Source: Desulfitobacterium_A sp034927245 (GTDB lineage: Bacteria; Bacillota; Desulfitobacteriia; Desulfitobacteriales; Desulfitobacteriaceae). From it: a stretch of 64,000 bases of DNA. Below are positions 8,728-17,777 of the stretch, in pieces; position 1 is the first letter of the stretch; each line of letters begins with the position of its first letter. The DNA is taken from contig NZ_JAYFQK010000008.1 of the NCBI RefSeq assembly GCF_034927245.1, forward strand, positions 62,001 through 126,000, given 5' to 3'. A model generated the notes under the pieces. The model was not told the DNA's origin and did not search any database. It saw only the letters and a program-made list of their open reading frames with translations. Made by a program: the position numbers and the translations under genes.

Positions 8728-11217
8728 GTGAAAGTGAAAACATATAATTTTAAGTATGAAGGTAATGAGTCCTTAAAGCAGTATCTTCGAAACAATGACA
8801 TAGTAAAACACAGCAATATATTGATCCAATTGTTTTCCGGGATAGATCAAAAAGAGTTCATTGAAGAAGTCATTCGAAATTTAGTCTCACTAATTCCCCA
8901 AGCTAAAATAATAGGGGCCACAACAGCCGGGGAAATACTTAATAATAACATGTTAGACAAATCATGCCTTATTTCTATAAGTGTATTTGAGAAAACGAAA
9001 ATCAAGACATTAGTCCTTAAAGATGAAACAGCGGATTTTGACAAAGGGGTAAAAATAGCGCGTCAATTAATTTCTCGAAATACTAAAGTCATCATATCTT
9101 TTGCCGATGTAACTATCGACGGCCAAGATTTTCTTGATGGAATAAACGCTATAAATGATAGTATTATTATAGCCGGAGGCATTGCGGGGAAAAGTCATAT
9201 TCCCGATAATTCATATGTTTTTACGGAAAATGGTGTGGAGAAAGATGCAGTCGTTGCTGCCGCTTTAGAGAGCGATACTTTATTTGTGAGCAATGGAAGT
9301 ACTTTTAATTGGGTGCCGATAGGCAGAGAACATATAATAACAGAAGCAAACGGAAGAATAATTAAAAGTATAGATCATATATCAGCCCAAGAATTTTATA
9401 ATAAGTATATTCATCCGAATAGCAGCGAAGAAATTGAGCATACAAGAGAACAATTTCCTTTGATGATCAAAAGAAATAGCGGCTATGCCGGCAGACCTGT
9501 TTTAAGTTATCTCAATGGTACTGAAATACTTATTTCATCAAGAATAGAAGTCGGGGAAAAAATTAGGATAGGTTTTGGTGATTTAAACCGTGTATTAGAG
9601 GGATCATTAGAAACTTTTAAAAAGATAACCGAAAATCCGGGGGAAAGTTTATTCATATATTCTTGTGCCGCAAGGAAACATTTTCTTAAAAAGAGGGCCC
9701 TTATTGAACTGTTACCGCTTAATGATGATTCCCAAACCGGCGGGTTTTATACTTATGGCGAATTTATCAATATTAATAGTGATAATATTTTTCATACAGA
9801 AACCATGTCAATGCTGCTGCTATCGGAAGATATTAATGCGAGAATCAAAATAAACAAAGAGCTTGATTACAATAGCCATTATATAAATGACGGATATTCA
9901 ACGCTATATAATTTCTTAAAAACGATAGGCGAGGAATTACACCAATTAAACTTAACGCTGGAAGAAAAAGTCGAAGAAAAAACGAGAGAACTGGAGAAAA
10001 AATATCATACTGATGAGCTAACAGGTTTGAATAACAGAAGCAAATTACTGATCGATTTAGCAGAAGGAAAATACGATAAATTAGCAATCATAGACATAAA
10101 ATCATTTAATGATATCAATGATTTTTATGGTAATATGGTAGGGGATGCGGTGCTAAAAGATTTTGCTAAATTACTTGATTTGTATTGTAAAAAAGTGGGC
10201 TTAAATTCCTATCGCCTCTATTCGGATCTTTTTGCGGTCATCGATAACGAAAAATCAAGTCATGAATTTATAGAAACAATAAGATTTTTACAAAACGTCA
10301 TCCACAATCAATGCCTATTTTATGAAGAAGGTAAAATTTATTTAGGGGTAACAATCGGAGTTGCGCTAAGGGAAGAGTCCTTATTTGAAAATGCTGAAAT
10401 GGCCTTACATTATGCCAAGAAAAACAAAAAAGCATTCCAAATATACAATGAAACATTAAATATATATAAAGATATCAAAGAAAATATAGAATGGACGAAA
10501 AAAATCAAAGAGGCTATATCCGGAAATAGAATTGTACCTTTTTTTCAGCCTATAGTTGACAATCGTTTAAGAACAGTTTGCAAATACGAAGCTTTAATAA
10601 GAATACTGGGTGAAGACGGAGAAATTATACCTCCCTACTTTTTCTTGGAAATTGCCAAGAAAGCCGGATTATATAAAGGATTAACGATAAAAATGCTTGA
10701 GAAAACCTTTGAAGTTATAAACAGAACAGGCTATGAAATATCTATAAATCTTGCGATTCAAGATATAGAAAGTCAAGAAATCAGAGAATTAATTATCGGA
10801 AAGTTAGAAAAAGCGAAAAGTCCTCACAATATTGTCTTTGAAATAGTGGAATCCGAAGGGATAGAAGACTTTAACGAAGTTAGAATGTTTATAAAAGAAA
10901 TAAAAAAATATGGTTCGAAAATTGCTATTGATGATTTCGGAACAGGGTATTCCAATTTCAGCTATTTAATGAAGTTAAATGTGGACTATATAAAAATTGA
11001 CGGATCAATCATAAAGAACATCCATCGCGATAAATCAGCTGAAGTTATTACTAAAACCATAGTCGCCTTTGCTAAGGAATTGGGAATAGCAACAATTGCA
11101 GAATTCGTAGCGGAAGAAGAGATATATGATAAAATAACACAATTGAATGTAGATTATTCTCAAGGCTATTATTTTTCGAAACCTGTTCAGGAAAATCAGC
11201 TTGAACTCTATACTTAA
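8728..11217 (+). CDS. FIST sensor with degenerate GGDEF and EAL (c-di-GMP phosphodiesterase)
   Basis: 829-residue cytoplasmic protein. FIST_N/FIST_C small-ligand sensor about residues 1-400 (IIGATTAGEI, 'GGFYTYGEF'), coiled linker about 400-430, GGDEF about 430-560, EAL about 590-829. The GGDEF signature is replaced by YSDLF, so diguanylate cyclase activity is unlikely. The EAL side keeps YEALIRI, the DDFGTGYSN metal-binding loop, KIDGSII and QGYYFSKP, so it probably degrades c-di-GMP in response to a ligand (inference). GTG 8728 has GGGGGTGAT upstream. It stands as a single gene between pilus cluster 1 and the flavoprotein gene. Its A+T-rich codon use differs from its neighbours. Confidence 0.88.
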   Translation: MKVKTYNFKYEGNESLKQYLRNNDIVKHSNILIQLFSGIDQKEFIEEVIRNLVSLIPQAKIIGATTAGEILNNNMLDKSCLISISVFEKTKIKTLVLKDETADFDKGVKIARQLISRNTKVIISFADVTIDGQDFLDGINAINDSIIIAGGIAGKSHIPDNSYVFTENGVEKDAVVAAALESDTLFVSNGSTFNWVPIGREHIITEANGRIIKSIDHISAQEFYNKYIHPNSSEEIEHTREQFPLMIKRNSGYAGRPVLSYLNGTEILISSRIEVGEKIRIGFGDLNRVLEGSLETFKKITENPGESLFIYSCAARKHFLKKRALIELLPLNDDSQTGGFYTYGEFININSDNIFHTETMSMLLLSEDINARIKINKELDYNSHYINDGYSTLYNFLKTIGEELHQLNLTLEEKVEEKTRELEKKYHTDELTGLNNRSKLLIDLAEGKYDKLAIIDIKSFNDINDFYGNMVGDAVLKDFAKLLDLYCKKVGLNSYRLYSDLFAVIDNEKSSHEFIETIRFLQNVIHNQCLFYEEGKIYLGVTIGVALREESLFENAEMALHYAKKNKKAFQIYNETLNIYKDIKENIEWTKKIKEAISGNRIVPFFQPIVDNRLRTVCKYEALIRILGEDGEIIPPYFFLEIAKKAGLYKGLTIKMLEKTFEVINRTGYEISINLAIQDIESQEIRELIIGKLEKAKSPHNIVFEIVESEGIEDFNEVRMFIKEIKKYGSKIAIDDFGTGYSNFSYLMKLNVDYIKIDGSIIKNIHRDKSAEVITKTIVAFAKELGIATIAEFVAEEEIYDKITQLNVDYSQGYYFSKPVQENQLELYT

Positions 11218-11296
11218 TTGCATTAAGCATTGATATGAAAATTGATGTTCGCTAAAGATTGACGAGTAAGGGTAAATTATATTAAACTCTAGGGAA

Positions 11297-11315
11297 GGAA
11301 TATTCTGTATATTCC
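11297..11315. promoter_or_regulatory. Palindromic operator candidate upstream of flavoprotein gene
   Basis: Perfect 7-bp inverted repeat GGAATAT-N5-ATATTCC about 90 bp before the iron-sulfur flavoprotein gene. Near copies of the core GAATATTC(C)TGTATAT occur, inverted, at 48119 and 48246 before degV. Probably a protein-binding site; the regulator is unknown. Confidence 0.4.
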
Positions 11316-11402
11316 CAAAAGTACGAAAATCACTACCTGCATATGGTTATATCAAAACCAAAGTTACATCAAAACTAAATAGGTTAGAAAGAAGGGGAGA
11401 AG

Positions 11403-12254
11403 ATGAAAAGAATCCTGGGTCTGGTAGCATCCCAACGCAAGCTGGCGAATGGTGAGATTCTCACTAAGGAGGTGGCGGCAGCGGCTGGGGAGGATTGTCA
11501 GTTAGAACTGATCAGACTAGCCGATCTCAAACTTGAGTATTGCCGTGCCTGTTACTCCTGTCTGATACCCGGAAAACAATGTGTCCTTAATGATGACTTG
11601 TATTTTCTGCTTGAAAAGATCAAAGCTGCTGACGGAATTATTCTATCCGCACCCGATTATGTTCTCGGACCTGCCGCAGTGACCAAAGTTTTTGCCGATC
11701 GGATGCTTGCGCTAGCGCAATCGCTTGATGATTTATGGGGAAAACCTTGTGTCGTAATTTCAACTTATGGTATTGAAGGTTGGGATGGATATGCATTATC
11801 GGCGCTCAATTCAATGGTTCAGTTTATGGGGCTTCAGCTAAAAGACAGCCATATGTTCTTTGGCGCTTTACCCGGTGAAGGGATAAATACCCCGGAATCA
11901 TTAGCCAGGGCCAGGGAGATGGGCCAAGCTTTGTTTGGAGAAGCGCGGCAGGCGAGAAACGGCGAGTGTCCAACATGCCGGTCCGAAATCTGGAAATTCC
12001 CCGAACCCTCAAAAGCGGTTTGTTCTATTTGTGGTCAAAAAGCTAACCTTGTCCCGGAAGGAAATACAATTACCTGGACCTATGCAGGCTCTCATAATCC
12101 ATTTGAAAAAGAACATCTTAAAGAACATTTTCAGGGTTGGCTGCGGGGCAAAGTTCAGGAATACATTGCCCGGCGCAAAGAACTGGCCCTTATCCGCGAT
12201 CCTTATAAAGGAGAAGGTACTTGGCTTACACCTCCTCAGACAAAGTTAGGCTGA
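11403..12254 (+). CDS. Iron-sulfur flavoprotein / NAD(P)H-dependent FMN reductase family with C-terminal zinc ribbon
   Basis: Flavodoxin-fold redox protein. The N-terminus ILGLVASQRKLANG corresponds to the FMN phosphate loop. CRACYSCLIPGKQC near residue 48 supplies the clustered cysteines that bind an Fe-S cluster in iron-sulfur flavoproteins. SAPDYVLGPAAVTKVFADR is the family core. A C-terminal extension (residues about 190-220) carries CPTC and CSIC, a likely zinc ribbon not present in all members. SD GAAGGGGAG is upstream of ATG. Single-gene unit closed by a terminator. Physiological substrate unknown. Confidence 0.82.
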   Translation: MKRILGLVASQRKLANGEILTKEVAAAAGEDCQLELIRLADLKLEYCRACYSCLIPGKQCVLNDDLYFLLEKIKAADGIILSAPDYVLGPAAVTKVFADRMLALAQSLDDLWGKPCVVISTYGIEGWDGYALSALNSMVQFMGLQLKDSHMFFGALPGEGINTPESLARAREMGQALFGEARQARNGECPTCRSEIWKFPEPSKAVCSICGQKANLVPEGNTITWTYAGSHNPFEKEHLKEHFQGWLRGKVQEYIARRKELALIRDPYKGEGTWLTPPQTKLG

Positions 12255-12279
12255 CAACTAGATCATTAATGCTTAGTGG

Positions 12280-12312
12280 GGAATCTCAAACATGGGCTGA
12301 GATTCCTTTTAA
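12280..12312 (+). terminator. Rho-independent terminator
   Basis: 9-bp inverted repeat GGAATCTCA / TGAGATTCC (12280-12288, 12298-12306) followed by TTTT, placed 26 bases after the flavoprotein stop codon. Confidence 0.8.
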
Positions 12313-12507
12313 TATTAAGTCGGAATTTTTTGGAAATGCTGTTTTATTAGACAATAAGCAGGAAAAATAGAGAGCCACGAAGAAATAAAATAATCTGCAA
12401 TTCACAGATGTATTTATTTCTAAATAAAATAGTGGTAGGGAAGGAAACTTGCCCCTGCTCACGCTCTAAGATATAATAAGTAAAAACTGGCAACTTTGGG
12501 GGGTAAC

Positions 12508-13038
12508 ATGTTCGAACTATTTACACCTACCTTTCAAGCAAATTCTTTAGATAGTATATCTATTGATGGATTAGTCGCGAAGGGAATACATGGACTGATC
12601 ATCGATTTAGATAATACAATGACCCCTTGGAATGACCTGGAAGTTGGTCCTAAAGTCGTGGACTGGTTTGAAAAGCTTCAGGCAGCGGGCATTAAGGCCT
12701 GTGTTGTTTCGAATAACAAAAAAAAGCAAAGAGTCGCTGTCGTTGCCGAACGCTTGGGAATACCGTTCGTTTTTAGGGCAACTAAGCCGCGCCGCCGTGC
12801 TTTTCGTGCGGGGATGAAGATCCTGGGGACGGGACAGGAAGATACCGGGGTCATTGGGGATCAACTCTTTACGGATATTATGGGTGGAAATCGATTAGGT
12901 TTAGTCACTATTCTTGTTCTGCCCATCAGTGAACGTGAATACATTGGTACACGCGTAATGCGCAGAGTAGAGCGTGTTCTGATCTGGATGATGAAACGAT
13001 TTGCCGATGCCAAACCGCATAGTCCTAAAGCCCACTGA
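12508..13038 (+). CDS. yqeG: YqeG-family HAD phosphatase
   Basis: HAD superfamily hydrolase of the YqeG/subfamily IIIA type. Motif I is DLDNTMTPW (nucleophile and acid/base Asp), motif II VVSNN, a lysine in ATKPRRRAF, and motif IV VIGDQLFTDIMGGNRLG. Length about 176 residues fits the family. ATG 12508 follows the G-rich SD GGGGGG; an in-frame TTG at 12496 overlaps that SD and is less likely. It sits upstream of aroE, a common Firmicute arrangement, but has its own terminator. Confidence 0.88.
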   Translation: MFELFTPTFQANSLDSISIDGLVAKGIHGLIIDLDNTMTPWNDLEVGPKVVDWFEKLQAAGIKACVVSNNKKKQRVAVVAERLGIPFVFRATKPRRRAFRAGMKILGTGQEDTGVIGDQLFTDIMGGNRLGLVTILVLPISEREYIGTRVMRRVERVLIWMMKRFADAKPHSPKAH

Positions 13039-13078
13039 TTGGAGTGCTGCTGGTTTTACTTGAAGAAATAATGATCAG

Positions 13079-13110
13079 AAACGGAATGGGTTACCATTCC
13101 GTTTTGTTTA
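13079..13110 (+). terminator. Rho-independent terminator after yqeG
   Basis: 11-bp perfect stem AAACGGAATGG / CCATTCCGTTT with a 4-base loop, followed by a T-rich tract. It separates yqeG from aroE. Confidence 0.85.
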
Positions 13111-13135
13111 AGCAAAAATGGAAGGGGAATGGAAC

Positions 13136-13960
13136 TTGGAAAAACATTTTGCGGTGATTGGGAATCCGATTGCGCATTCCCTCTCTCCGGCAATGCATCA
13201 AGGCGGGTATCGAGAGATGGGATTAGAGGCCGATTATTTGCGATGCGAGGTCGAACCCCACGCACTGCCGCAAGCGGTTCAAGGGTTAAAAGCACTGGGT
13301 TTTACGGGGTGGAATGTTACTGTACCTTTTAAAGAACAGATCATCCCCTGGCTTGATGAGTTGACGCCCGAAGCCTTACGTGCAGGAGCGGTAAACACCG
13401 TTAAAGTAATGGAAGATGGACGATTGCTCGGCCATAATACCGATGGTAAAGGCTTTGTCCGATCTATTCAAGAGGAATTGAAGCCGGAAAAAGATATGCA
13501 GGTTGTTATCCTTGGTGCAGGCGGAGCTGCGAAAGGAATCGCCATGGCCCTTTTACCCTATCAAGTAAAAATCACCCTTTTAAATCGGACGATGGAACGT
13601 GCCCAACAGCTGGCCGAGTTGATCAACAGCCGGGGAGGAAGGGCAGTTGCAGAAGCATGGGGACCGGGAGAATGGCTTAAATCAGCACAACTCATCGTAC
13701 AAACAACGTCTCTCGGGTTAAAAAAGGAGAAGTACTCCTTTTCACTCGAAGGAATTTCACCGGAAACACTGGTAGTCGATATTATCTTCAATCCTTGGGA
13801 AACTCCGTTTTTGCGCGAAGCTCGGGAACGGGGCTGCCGTACTTTAAACGGTGCAGGGATGCTGCTTTATCAAGGGGCCTTAGCCTGGGAATTTTGGCTG
13901 GGTGGACAAGCTCCGGTCGCAGGCATGAAAAAAGGATTGCTTGAAGCACTCCCGAAATAA
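13136..13960 (+). CDS. aroE: Shikimate dehydrogenase
   Basis: NADP-dependent reduction of 3-dehydroshikimate to shikimate. Visible motifs: AVIGNPIAHSLSPAMH (substrate Ser residues), NVTVPFKE (catalytic Lys), HNTDGKGF (catalytic Asp) and VILGAGGAAKG (nucleotide-binding loop). Length about 275 residues is normal. TTG 13136 is preferred because AAGGGG lies about 9 bases upstream; an ATG at 13118 overlaps that SD region and adds six residues. aroC, aroK and aroB follow after one prepilin gene. Confidence 0.94.
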   Translation: MEKHFAVIGNPIAHSLSPAMHQGGYREMGLEADYLRCEVEPHALPQAVQGLKALGFTGWNVTVPFKEQIIPWLDELTPEALRAGAVNTVKVMEDGRLLGHNTDGKGFVRSIQEELKPEKDMQVVILGAGGAAKGIAMALLPYQVKITLLNRTMERAQQLAELINSRGGRAVAEAWGPGEWLKSAQLIVQTTSLGLKKEKYSFSLEGISPETLVVDIIFNPWETPFLREARERGCRTLNGAGMLLYQGALAWEFWLGGQAPVAGMKKGLLEALPK

Positions 13961-13976
13961 GAAGAGGGGGCTTGAG

Positions 13977-14411
13977 ATGAACAACCGCTCGAGTTTTGGT
14001 TATACTCTCATCGAGTTACTTCTTGTTCTTGCCCTTCTTTCCGGTGCTGCCTTTGTTTTGTTAGTGAAACTGCCGGTTCAGCAGAATGAACGAAATTTAG
14101 CGATGGCTGCTACTCAGCTTACCCAAGAAATTCGGGATATTCGTCAAGCGGCGCTTTCCGAACGCACTTGGTATGAGATGAAATTTTTCTATGATCAAGG
14201 TTTTTATCGGATTTCACGTGATGGAAAATGGGTTAAGGATATTGCTTTACCCAAAGGCGTTACGATGGAAAATGCGCCGAAGGATATCCGCTTTTCGGGG
14301 GCCGGAACTCCTGATCTTGGGGTGACGATCCAGTTAAAGGCGGGTAAATCCAAGAGAAATGTGATCATGATGCCTGTAACAGCCAGAGTTCGTGAAGAAA
14401 TCGCGAAATAA
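13977..14411 (+). CDS. Prepilin-like protein (GspH type) inside the aro operon
   Basis: Prepilin signal SSFG/YTLIELLLVLALLSGAAF with Glu at +5, then about 120 residues with the GspH/FimT-like pattern 'ATQLTQEIRDIRQAALSE..W'. ATG 13977 follows AGAGGGGG by about 7 bases. It is 16 bases from aroE and 33 from aroC, all in the same direction, so it is probably cotranscribed with shikimate genes. Its likely partners are in the pilus clusters on either side; it may be a displaced minor pilin. Confidence 0.8.
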   Translation: MNNRSSFGYTLIELLLVLALLSGAAFVLLVKLPVQQNERNLAMAATQLTQEIRDIRQAALSERTWYEMKFFYDQGFYRISRDGKWVKDIALPKGVTMENAPKDIRFSGAGTPDLGVTIQLKAGKSKRNVIMMPVTARVREEIAK

Positions 14412-14444
14412 TGTGATCGTGAAATAATAATGTGGGGGAAAAGT

Positions 14445-15596
14445 ATGTTGCGTTATTTAACAGCGGGAGAATCGCATGGGCCAAAATTAACGGGGATTAT
14501 CGAAGGATTACCGGCGGGTTTAACCCTTTCCCAGCAAGCAATTGACCGTGCCCTTCAGGCAAGACAACAAGGGCCCGGACGGGGCGGAAGGATGAAGATA
14601 GAACAAGATGAAGTGGTCATTACAGCGGGAGTCCGCGGGGAAATTACGACCGGAGCTCCTGTAGCTTTGGAAGTGAAAAACCGGGATTGGGCGAACTGGG
14701 AAAGCATAATGACCCCGGGCAAAGATGTGGATTGGGAAAGCAAAAAGGTTATTGCACCGCGTCCGGGACATGCGGATTTAACAGGATCGCTAAAATACCG
14801 AACGGAGATACGCAATGTTTTGGAACGGGCGAGTGCCCGCGAGACAGCGATGCGGGTAGCTATAGGCAGTATTACACGTCAGCTTTTAACGAACTTAGGG
14901 GTACAAATCCGCGGCCGGGTCGTCTCCGTCGGAGCGGTCGAATTAAATTGGAGCAATACAGAAGAAGAATGGCAGCGTGCCGCCAAGTCCGAATGGCGAG
15001 TCGGGGACGTTGAAGGAGAACAACGCTTAAACGAACAGTTGAATGAGGCCAGGCGTTTAGGAGAATCACTCGGAGGAATTTTGGAGATTCAGGTCTTAAA
15101 CCTACCGGCAGGTTTGGGTTCTTATGTTCAGTGGGATCGCAAACTAGACGGACGATTAGCTCAGGCGGTTTTATCGGTACAGGCCATGAAAGGGGTATCC
15201 TTTGGCTTAGGATTTGAGGCTGCCAAGCGGTTTGGCTCAGAGGTTCATGATCCCATCGTTTATCATTCGGGTGAAGGGTATCAGCGAACCCGGAACAATG
15301 CGGGAGGAATTGAAGGCGGAATGACCAATGGAGAGCCGGTAATTCTTCAAGTGGCGATGAAGCCTATTCCAACACTTTACCATCCGTTAAGCACGGTAAA
15401 CTTGGAAACGAAAGAGGAAGTCAAGGCAAGCATCGAACGCAGCGATATTTGTGCTGTGCCTGCAGCACTTGTCGTCTTAGAACATGTCATCGCCTGGGAG
15501 ATTGCTCAAGCCGTTTTGGAGAAATTTCCTGCGGATACAATTCCGGAATTAGAGAAGGCTTGGCAGGACTACCTTGATTATTTGAAGGCGCAGTAA
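14445..15596 (+). CDS. aroC: Chorismate synthase
   Basis: FMN-dependent conversion of EPSP to chorismate. MLRYLTAGESHG at the N-terminus and RPGHADLTG near residue 107 are family signatures; ARETAMRVAIGS and NAGGIEGGMTNG follow. 383 residues is normal. ATG 14445 (MLRY) follows GTGGGGG; an ATG at 14430 overlaps the SD. Confidence 0.97.
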   Translation: MLRYLTAGESHGPKLTGIIEGLPAGLTLSQQAIDRALQARQQGPGRGGRMKIEQDEVVITAGVRGEITTGAPVALEVKNRDWANWESIMTPGKDVDWESKKVIAPRPGHADLTGSLKYRTEIRNVLERASARETAMRVAIGSITRQLLTNLGVQIRGRVVSVGAVELNWSNTEEEWQRAAKSEWRVGDVEGEQRLNEQLNEARRLGESLGGILEIQVLNLPAGLGSYVQWDRKLDGRLAQAVLSVQAMKGVSFGLGFEAAKRFGSEVHDPIVYHSGEGYQRTRNNAGGIEGGMTNGEPVILQVAMKPIPTLYHPLSTVNLETKEEVKASIERSDICAVPAALVVLEHVIAWEIAQAVLEKFPADTIPELEKAWQDYLDYLKAQ

Positions 15597-15624
15597 AAGA
15601 TCTGCTGAGAGCGGGGAAGTAAGC

Positions 15625-16140
15625 GTGAAGAGAGAAAATATCGTTTTAATTGGGTTCATGGGAACGGGGAAAACTTCTGTGGGGAAACGGTTAGCAAAAA
15701 AACTCGATTGGGATTTTGTCGATACGGATGCGGCTATCGAAGAAATCAGCGGGATGAGCGTTTCTGAAATATTCCGCAAGCATGGCCAAACACGATTTCG
15801 CTCCGAAGAAACGGTTCTGATCAAGCGTTTGATGAACGATAAAAAGAAGGTGATGGCGACAGGGGGAGGGACTCCCTTGAAACCAGAAAACTGGGAGATC
15901 CTTTCAGGAACGGGAATTATAATTTCGTTGTATGCCCCTATTGACACGATCCTTGAGCGCATCGGTACGAAGAATGATCGCCCCCTCTTAAGAGAGGGAC
16001 GGGAAGCAGCACAAGAACTCTGGCTTTCAAGGCAGCCCATTTATAATCAAGCAGATCTTATTATTGACACGACCGAACTTGATGTTGATGAGGTTGTTGA
16101 TGAGATTATGCAAAAAATCGAGGGGAGAATTGAATTATGA
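15625..16140 (+). CDS. aroK: Shikimate kinase
   Basis: ATP-dependent 3-phosphorylation of shikimate. Walker A GFMGTGKTS, shikimate-binding DTDAAIEE and RFRSEE, the MATGGGTPL glycine motif, and the lid arginine in RPLLREG are all present. 171 residues is typical. GTG start with GGGGAAG upstream. The stop overlaps the aroB ATG by four bases. Confidence 0.95.
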   Translation: MKRENIVLIGFMGTGKTSVGKRLAKKLDWDFVDTDAAIEEISGMSVSEIFRKHGQTRFRSEETVLIKRLMNDKKKVMATGGGTPLKPENWEILSGTGIIISLYAPIDTILERIGTKNDRPLLREGREAAQELWLSRQPIYNQADLIIDTTELDVDEVVDEIMQKIEGRIEL

Positions 16141-17216
16141 AGCAAAAGATTGAGGTAGCTTCCTCTCGACCCTATTCCATCTATTTGGGGGCGGCTCTCG
16201 AGGATTTAGGAGCATACCTTGAAAAGGAATTGGGGGGCAGCGAACACCTGCTTATCGTGACTCATCCGAGTGTCAAGGAAATATATCTCGAGCGTTTGCT
16301 CAAAGGACTTAATGCTTTTAAGTGCGATGTGTTAGTTGTTCCGGTTGGCGAAGAGGAAAAATCACTTGAACGGCTCAGTATATTAACTGCAGAAGCCGTT
16401 GCCTGTGCTGCGGATCGCCACAGTGTGGTTCTGGCGCTGGGGGGCGGGGTTATTGGTGATCTTGCAGGCTTTTTCGCCAGTGTCTACATGCGCGGAATCA
16501 GGTTTGTCCAAATACCGACAACCTTGCTGGCGCAAGTCGATAGCAGCATCGGTGGCAAAACCGCGGTCAATCACCCGTCAGGCAAGAATTTATTAGGGGC
16601 ATTTTATCCTCCGCTTGTGGTTTGGACAGATTTTTCAACCCTGCAAACGCTTCCCTGGGAAGAAGTTCAAAACGGTTTGGCGGAAACGGTTAAACATGCG
16701 ATACTGGGTGATCCGGACTTATTTTCCTTTTTAGAGACCCACCACCGGGAGATATTGGACAGAGTACCCGAAGTATATGAGGAATTAGCAACGCGTTCCC
16801 TTCAAGTCAAGGTCAAAGTCGTAGTGGAAGATGAGAAGGAAAAAGGACAGCGGATGCTCTTGAATTTGGGCCATAGTTTTGGGCACGCTCTGGAGACGGA
16901 GGCGGTTTATCAAGGAATTTCACATGGACAAGGTGTAAGTATCGGCATCATCGCAGCGACTTATTTGGCCGAAGCAAGGGGATTGATCACTTCTGCAGAG
17001 GTCAGCCGGATACTGAATTTAGTTAATAGCTTAGGCTTACCTATCGACATTCAAGGCAAAGACCCCGAAGTATTGCTTCATCTGATGGAAGCAGATAAGA
17101 AGAATCAAAACAGACATAAAGTCTTGATCCTTCCCGATAAGATCGGCCACGCTATTGTCGTGCGGGACGCCCATGATGAAGAGATCCTTCAGGCATGGCA
17201 TAAGGTCATCAAGTAA
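16137..17216 (+). CDS. aroB: 3-Dehydroquinate synthase
   Basis: NAD+- and metal-dependent cyclisation of DAHP to 3-dehydroquinate. ALGGGVIGDLAGFFAS (NAD binding), QIPTTLLAQVDSSIGGKT, GLAETVKHA and LNLGHSFGHALE (metal ligands) are intact. 359 residues is normal. It overlaps aroK by four bases, so coupling is expected. Confidence 0.96.
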   Translation: MKQKIEVASSRPYSIYLGAALEDLGAYLEKELGGSEHLLIVTHPSVKEIYLERLLKGLNAFKCDVLVVPVGEEEKSLERLSILTAEAVACAADRHSVVLALGGGVIGDLAGFFASVYMRGIRFVQIPTTLLAQVDSSIGGKTAVNHPSGKNLLGAFYPPLVVWTDFSTLQTLPWEEVQNGLAETVKHAILGDPDLFSFLETHHREILDRVPEVYEELATRSLQVKVKVVVEDEKEKGQRMLLNLGHSFGHALETEAVYQGISHGQGVSIGIIAATYLAEARGLITSAEVSRILNLVNSLGLPIDIQGKDPEVLLHLMEADKKNQNRHKVLILPDKIGHAIVVRDAHDEEILQAWHKVIK

Positions 17217-17218
17217 CC

Positions 17219-17602
17219 ATGTTAAAACGCCTTGCCATTCTTAGTGTTGTGGCTTTTCCTCTTAATATCATGAATATGGATTATATTCGAGCTAGCTTTT
17301 GGATGACGATAGCTCAATGTATCGTTTATTTTATTTACGAACTAAGTCAATTAGTTAAGAAAGACCCCCAAGATATCCCGATGTTTGTACCGGTTGTCTT
17401 TGCAATAATAACTTCCGCTCAGATAGGTGGACGGTTCATTGCCTGGCTTATGATTATCTTAATGCCCAAAAATATTTATGGCGATTCTGAGGTCTTACTT
17501 AGTTTCTCGATGTACGTTTTAATTGGGATAATATTATTTTTGATTGCAGTTAGGTTTATAAATATGGGCATAAAGTTCTACAAGAAAAGAAACGAAAAAT
17601 AA
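17219..17602 (+). CDS. Small integral membrane protein of unknown function
   Basis: 127 residues with about four hydrophobic segments (residues 3-22, 26-42, 55-80 and 93-117) and a basic C-terminus. It begins 2 bases after the aroB stop, so it is probably cotranscribed, and ends before the aro terminator. No family recognised. A role in pilus function or aromatic metabolism cannot be read from the sequence. Confidence 0.6.
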   Translation: MLKRLAILSVVAFPLNIMNMDYIRASFWMTIAQCIVYFIYELSQLVKKDPQDIPMFVPVVFAIITSAQIGGRFIAWLMIILMPKNIYGDSEVLLSFSMYVLIGIILFLIAVRFINMGIKFYKKRNEK

Positions 17603-17720
17603 TCAGAGTATATACTCTTCTAGGTGCATTTCTATTCCAATATCTTTGAGATATAAGGGCTACCGCTCAATAGCTAGCACTTTATTGGATGATTATCGAA
17701 GATAAAAATCCCCGATATAC

Positions 17721-17767
17721 CCCATACAGATCCTTTTATATTAAAGGTTTGTATGGGCTTTTCTTTT
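17721..17767 (+). terminator. Rho-independent terminator of the aro operon
   Basis: Stem CCCATACA / TGTATGGG (17721-17728, 17750-17757) with inner CCTTT/AAAGG, followed by CTTTTCTTTT. Confidence 0.88.
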
Positions 17768-17777
17768 GGGCTTTAGC

